Part shown: positions 7,701-8,996 of the stretch, piece by piece
Numbering within the stretch: position 1 is the stretch's first letter
Layout of the letters: the number at the start of each line of letters is the position of its first letter
Source of the DNA: an uncultured Odoribacter sp.
Lineage (GTDB): Bacteria; Bacteroidota; Bacteroidia; Bacteroidales; Marinifilaceae
Reading direction: 5' to 3'
Length of the DNA: 8,996 nt
Assembly: GCA_947176455.1 (NCBI GenBank)
Contig: CAMWQQ010000054.1
Coordinates: 1 to 8,996 of the forward strand
The notes under the pieces: model-generated
Told to the model about the DNA's origin: nothing
The model's input: only the letters and a program-made list of their open reading frames with translations
Database searches by the model: none
Position numbers and translations under genes: made by a program

Positions 7701-8174
7701 ATGAAATTAGTGTCGGCTTTTTTGGTTTTAGGCTGTTTTATCGCAGGATGCGCGGACGGCGACTTGCCTTCCAAGCACCTGAGTCGCATTTCCGTTATCC
7801 GGGAATCGGAACTGACCCCTGCCGATAACCAAATCAACCGCACAACGCCGAAAACCGAAATCCAGCAACCGAAGCCGCAACAACCGACTCCACCAGTGAC
7901 TTCGGCAACACCGGTAACATCGGCTCCGCCACAGCAATCCTATTCCCAGTACCACGTCATTGTCGCCAGCTACAGCGCTGCGGAAAAAGCCAAAGCCGAA
8001 AAAATGGTCGCCAAACTGAGGTCCAAGAATTACCCGGCAACCTTAATCTATTCTTCACAAAGATACCGCATCAGTATCGAAAGTTTCTCTTCGGAAGTAG
8101 AAGCCAATGCCGCACGCGACGACTACCGCTCCATAACGGACCGGCAAGACATCTGGGTTCACAAGGTGAACTGA
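7701..8174 (+). CDS. SPOR-domain lipoprotein
   Basis: This 157-residue protein has a lipoprotein signal with lipobox IAGC (Cys17). A Pro/Gln/Thr-rich linker follows (about 48-78, including a repeated PVTSA), then a C-terminal SPOR domain (about 83-155) starting YHVIVASYS and containing the second-half strand RYRISIESFSS. SPOR domains bind peptidoglycan, typically denuded glycan strands at division sites, so the protein is inferred to be membrane-anchored and to reach the cell wall through its linker; a specific division role is not shown. I chose the ATG at 7701 over the upstream in-frame ATG at 7647: it begins the signal peptide, whereas the extra 18 residues would place Cys and Asn ahead of it and cover the promoter box. 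The gene diverges from the cyclophilin operon and converges on the PAP2-like gene without a single spacer base. Confidence 0.87.
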   Translation: MKLVSAFLVLGCFIAGCADGDLPSKHLSRISVIRESELTPADNQINRTTPKTEIQQPKPQQPTPPVTSATPVTSAPPQQSYSQYHVIVASYSAAEKAKAEKMVAKLRSKNYPATLIYSSQRYRISIESFSSEVEANAARDDYRSITDRQDIWVHKVN

Positions 8175-8807
8175 TCAATAGAGCAACATCGCCGTTACGA
8201 AAACCGCTCCGAACAAAAAGCCAAGATAAACCTGCAAAGGGGTATGTTTCTTTAAATACAGCCGACTGGAAGCAAGCAAACCTGCCAGTACAAGCATTGT
8301 CATAAAACTGCTCCGCACATCTCCGGAATACTTCAAACCCAAAACCAGCAAAAAACCGCACACCCCGCCAATCGCCGTCATGTGCATACTGATTTTCCAC
8401 CTCAATGTAATCACTGAAAAGAGAGACAACAGGACAATCATCACCAGATACAACTGCTGTACAATATCCGTATAGGCAACCCGTCCCAGCAACCAGAACC
8501 CCAAAAAGGCGAAAACCACTACGGTCAAAACGGGGTATATCCTTTCCTGCTTGTTATCCAAGTGGTAATCCTTGATGAAACGGAGATGACGCAACAAAGG
8601 CAGGCAAGCCAAGGGCAAGAGCAACAACATAAACAGCGTCACCAGATAGCAATACCACTTCACCCCCTCCGGAATCAACAAAAACCAGGAAGGAATATGG
8701 AAAAGCAAATACAGGATATAAACAGGCATCAACACGGGATGCAGGACAACAGACAGCGTCCTCGCCAGCCAATGAAACACAGAAAATGTATGCACGTGGA
8801 TTCTCAT
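8175..8807 (-). CDS. PAP2-related integral membrane protein
   Basis: This very hydrophobic 210-residue protein has about six membrane segments (near 15-38, 51-72, 91-110, 115-134, 145-160 and 166-181, with a further stretch 191-209). Its polar residues follow the order of a PAP2 phosphatase: K86-x2-R89 with Pro92, then SMH (140-142) where PAP2 has SGH, and SR-x5-H (181-188) followed by QVYLG (192-196) where many members have DVxxG. Ser181, Arg182 and His188 are kept. It is probably a lipid or isoprenoid phosphate phosphatase, or a degenerate relative; activity is uncertain because motif 2 is not canonical. The ATG at 8807 is chosen because the two nearby upstream ATGs are out of frame. It lies 7 bp after the rpoN stop, so it is probably co-transcribed with rpoN. 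No terminator is visible at its end. Confidence 0.72.
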   Translation of the reverse strand: MRIHVHTFSVFHWLARTLSVVLHPVLMPVYILYLLFHIPSWFLLIPEGVKWYCYLVTLFMLLLLPLACLPLLRHLRFIKDYHLDNKQERIYPVLTVVVFAFLGFWLLGRVAYTDIVQQLYLVMIVLLSLFSVITLRWKISMHMTAIGGVCGFLLVLGLKYSGDVRSSFMTMLVLAGLLASSRLYLKKHTPLQVYLGFLFGAVFVTAMLLY

Positions 8808-8814
8808 AGCATCA

Positions 8815-8996
8815 TTATATTTCTCTCCTCAAACGGGCAACAGGAATATCCAGCATTTGCCGATATTTTGCAACCGTCCGCCGGGCAATCTGAAAGCCTT
8901 TCTTTTCCATAAGCGCCACCAGCTCGTCATCCGTCAACGGTTTCCTTTTATCCTCCTCGTCCACCAGGATTTTCAGCATATTCTTCAATTCTCCCG
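8815..8996 (-). CDS. rpoN: RNA polymerase sigma-54 factor, C-terminal end only
   Basis: The minus strand is open from the window end to a TAA at 8815-8817, giving 59 visible residues. They contain the RpoN box ARRTVAKYRQ (residues 37-46 of the visible part), the near-invariant signature of sigma-54 that binds the -24 promoter element. It is preceded by PLTDDELVALMEKKGFQIA and followed by MLDIPVARLRREI. The usual last box residue is Glu; here it is Gln. Sigma-54 directs RNA polymerase to -24/-12 promoters activated by enhancer-binding ATPases. The rest of the gene lies beyond the window. The PAP2-like gene follows 7 bp downstream on the same strand. Confidence 0.95.
   Translation of the reverse strand, partial: GELKNMLKILVDEEDKRKPLTDDELVALMEKKGFQIARRTVAKYRQMLDIPVARLRREI

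Noticed and set aside
8562..8912. Plus-strand open frame of 116 codons across the PAP2-like/rpoN junction
   Set aside because: Antisense to two recognisable genes, with a Gln/His-rich composition typical of a shadow frame.

Overview
The window looks like a chromosomal housekeeping stretch from a member of the Bacteroidota, probably order Bacteroidales. The evidence is the Bacteroidetes-type MutS, the periplasmic cyclophilins carrying an internal insertion, TAnnTTTG-like -7 boxes in the spacers that should hold promoters, and the general lack of Shine-Dalgarno sequences. I cannot fix the genus. By eye, base composition is near 50% GC inside genes and AT-rich in the two divergent spacers.

Layout from left to right. 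An RND/MMPL-type membrane transporter (+), cut by the window start, runs tail-to-tail into deoC (-). Upstream of deoC on the same strand is a small MmcQ/YjbR-family gene, and the two probably form a short operon. A 188-bp divergent spacer follows, with promoters for both directions, and then mutS (+). mutS ends at a strong symmetrical hairpin that also serves the convergent pair of cyclophilin-type peptidylprolyl isomerase genes (-), which are tandem paralogues 8 bp apart. A 127-bp divergent spacer separates them from a small SPOR-domain lipoprotein gene (+). That gene's stop codon abuts the stop codon of a PAP2-related membrane protein gene (-), which lies 7 bp downstream of the 3' end of rpoN (-), cut by the window end.

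Functionally the genes are mixed: DNA mismatch repair (mutS), deoxyribose phosphate catabolism (deoC), envelope protein folding (two cyclophilins), envelope peptidoglycan or cell-division association (SPOR lipoprotein), lipid-phosphate or membrane function (PAP2-like), envelope transport (RND) and sigma-54 transcription. No spacer exceeds 200 bp, so there is no large unexplained region. I found no mobile element, CRISPR array, tRNA, rRNA or attachment site, and no convincing new multi-gene system. The points worth a second look are small: a cyclophilin whose lipobox cysteine is replaced by tyrosine next to a paralogue that keeps it, a TGATCA hexamer that serves as both stop codons of a convergent pair, a DeoC lacking the C-terminal tyrosine of the E. 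coli enzyme, and a long, possibly structured mutS leader.
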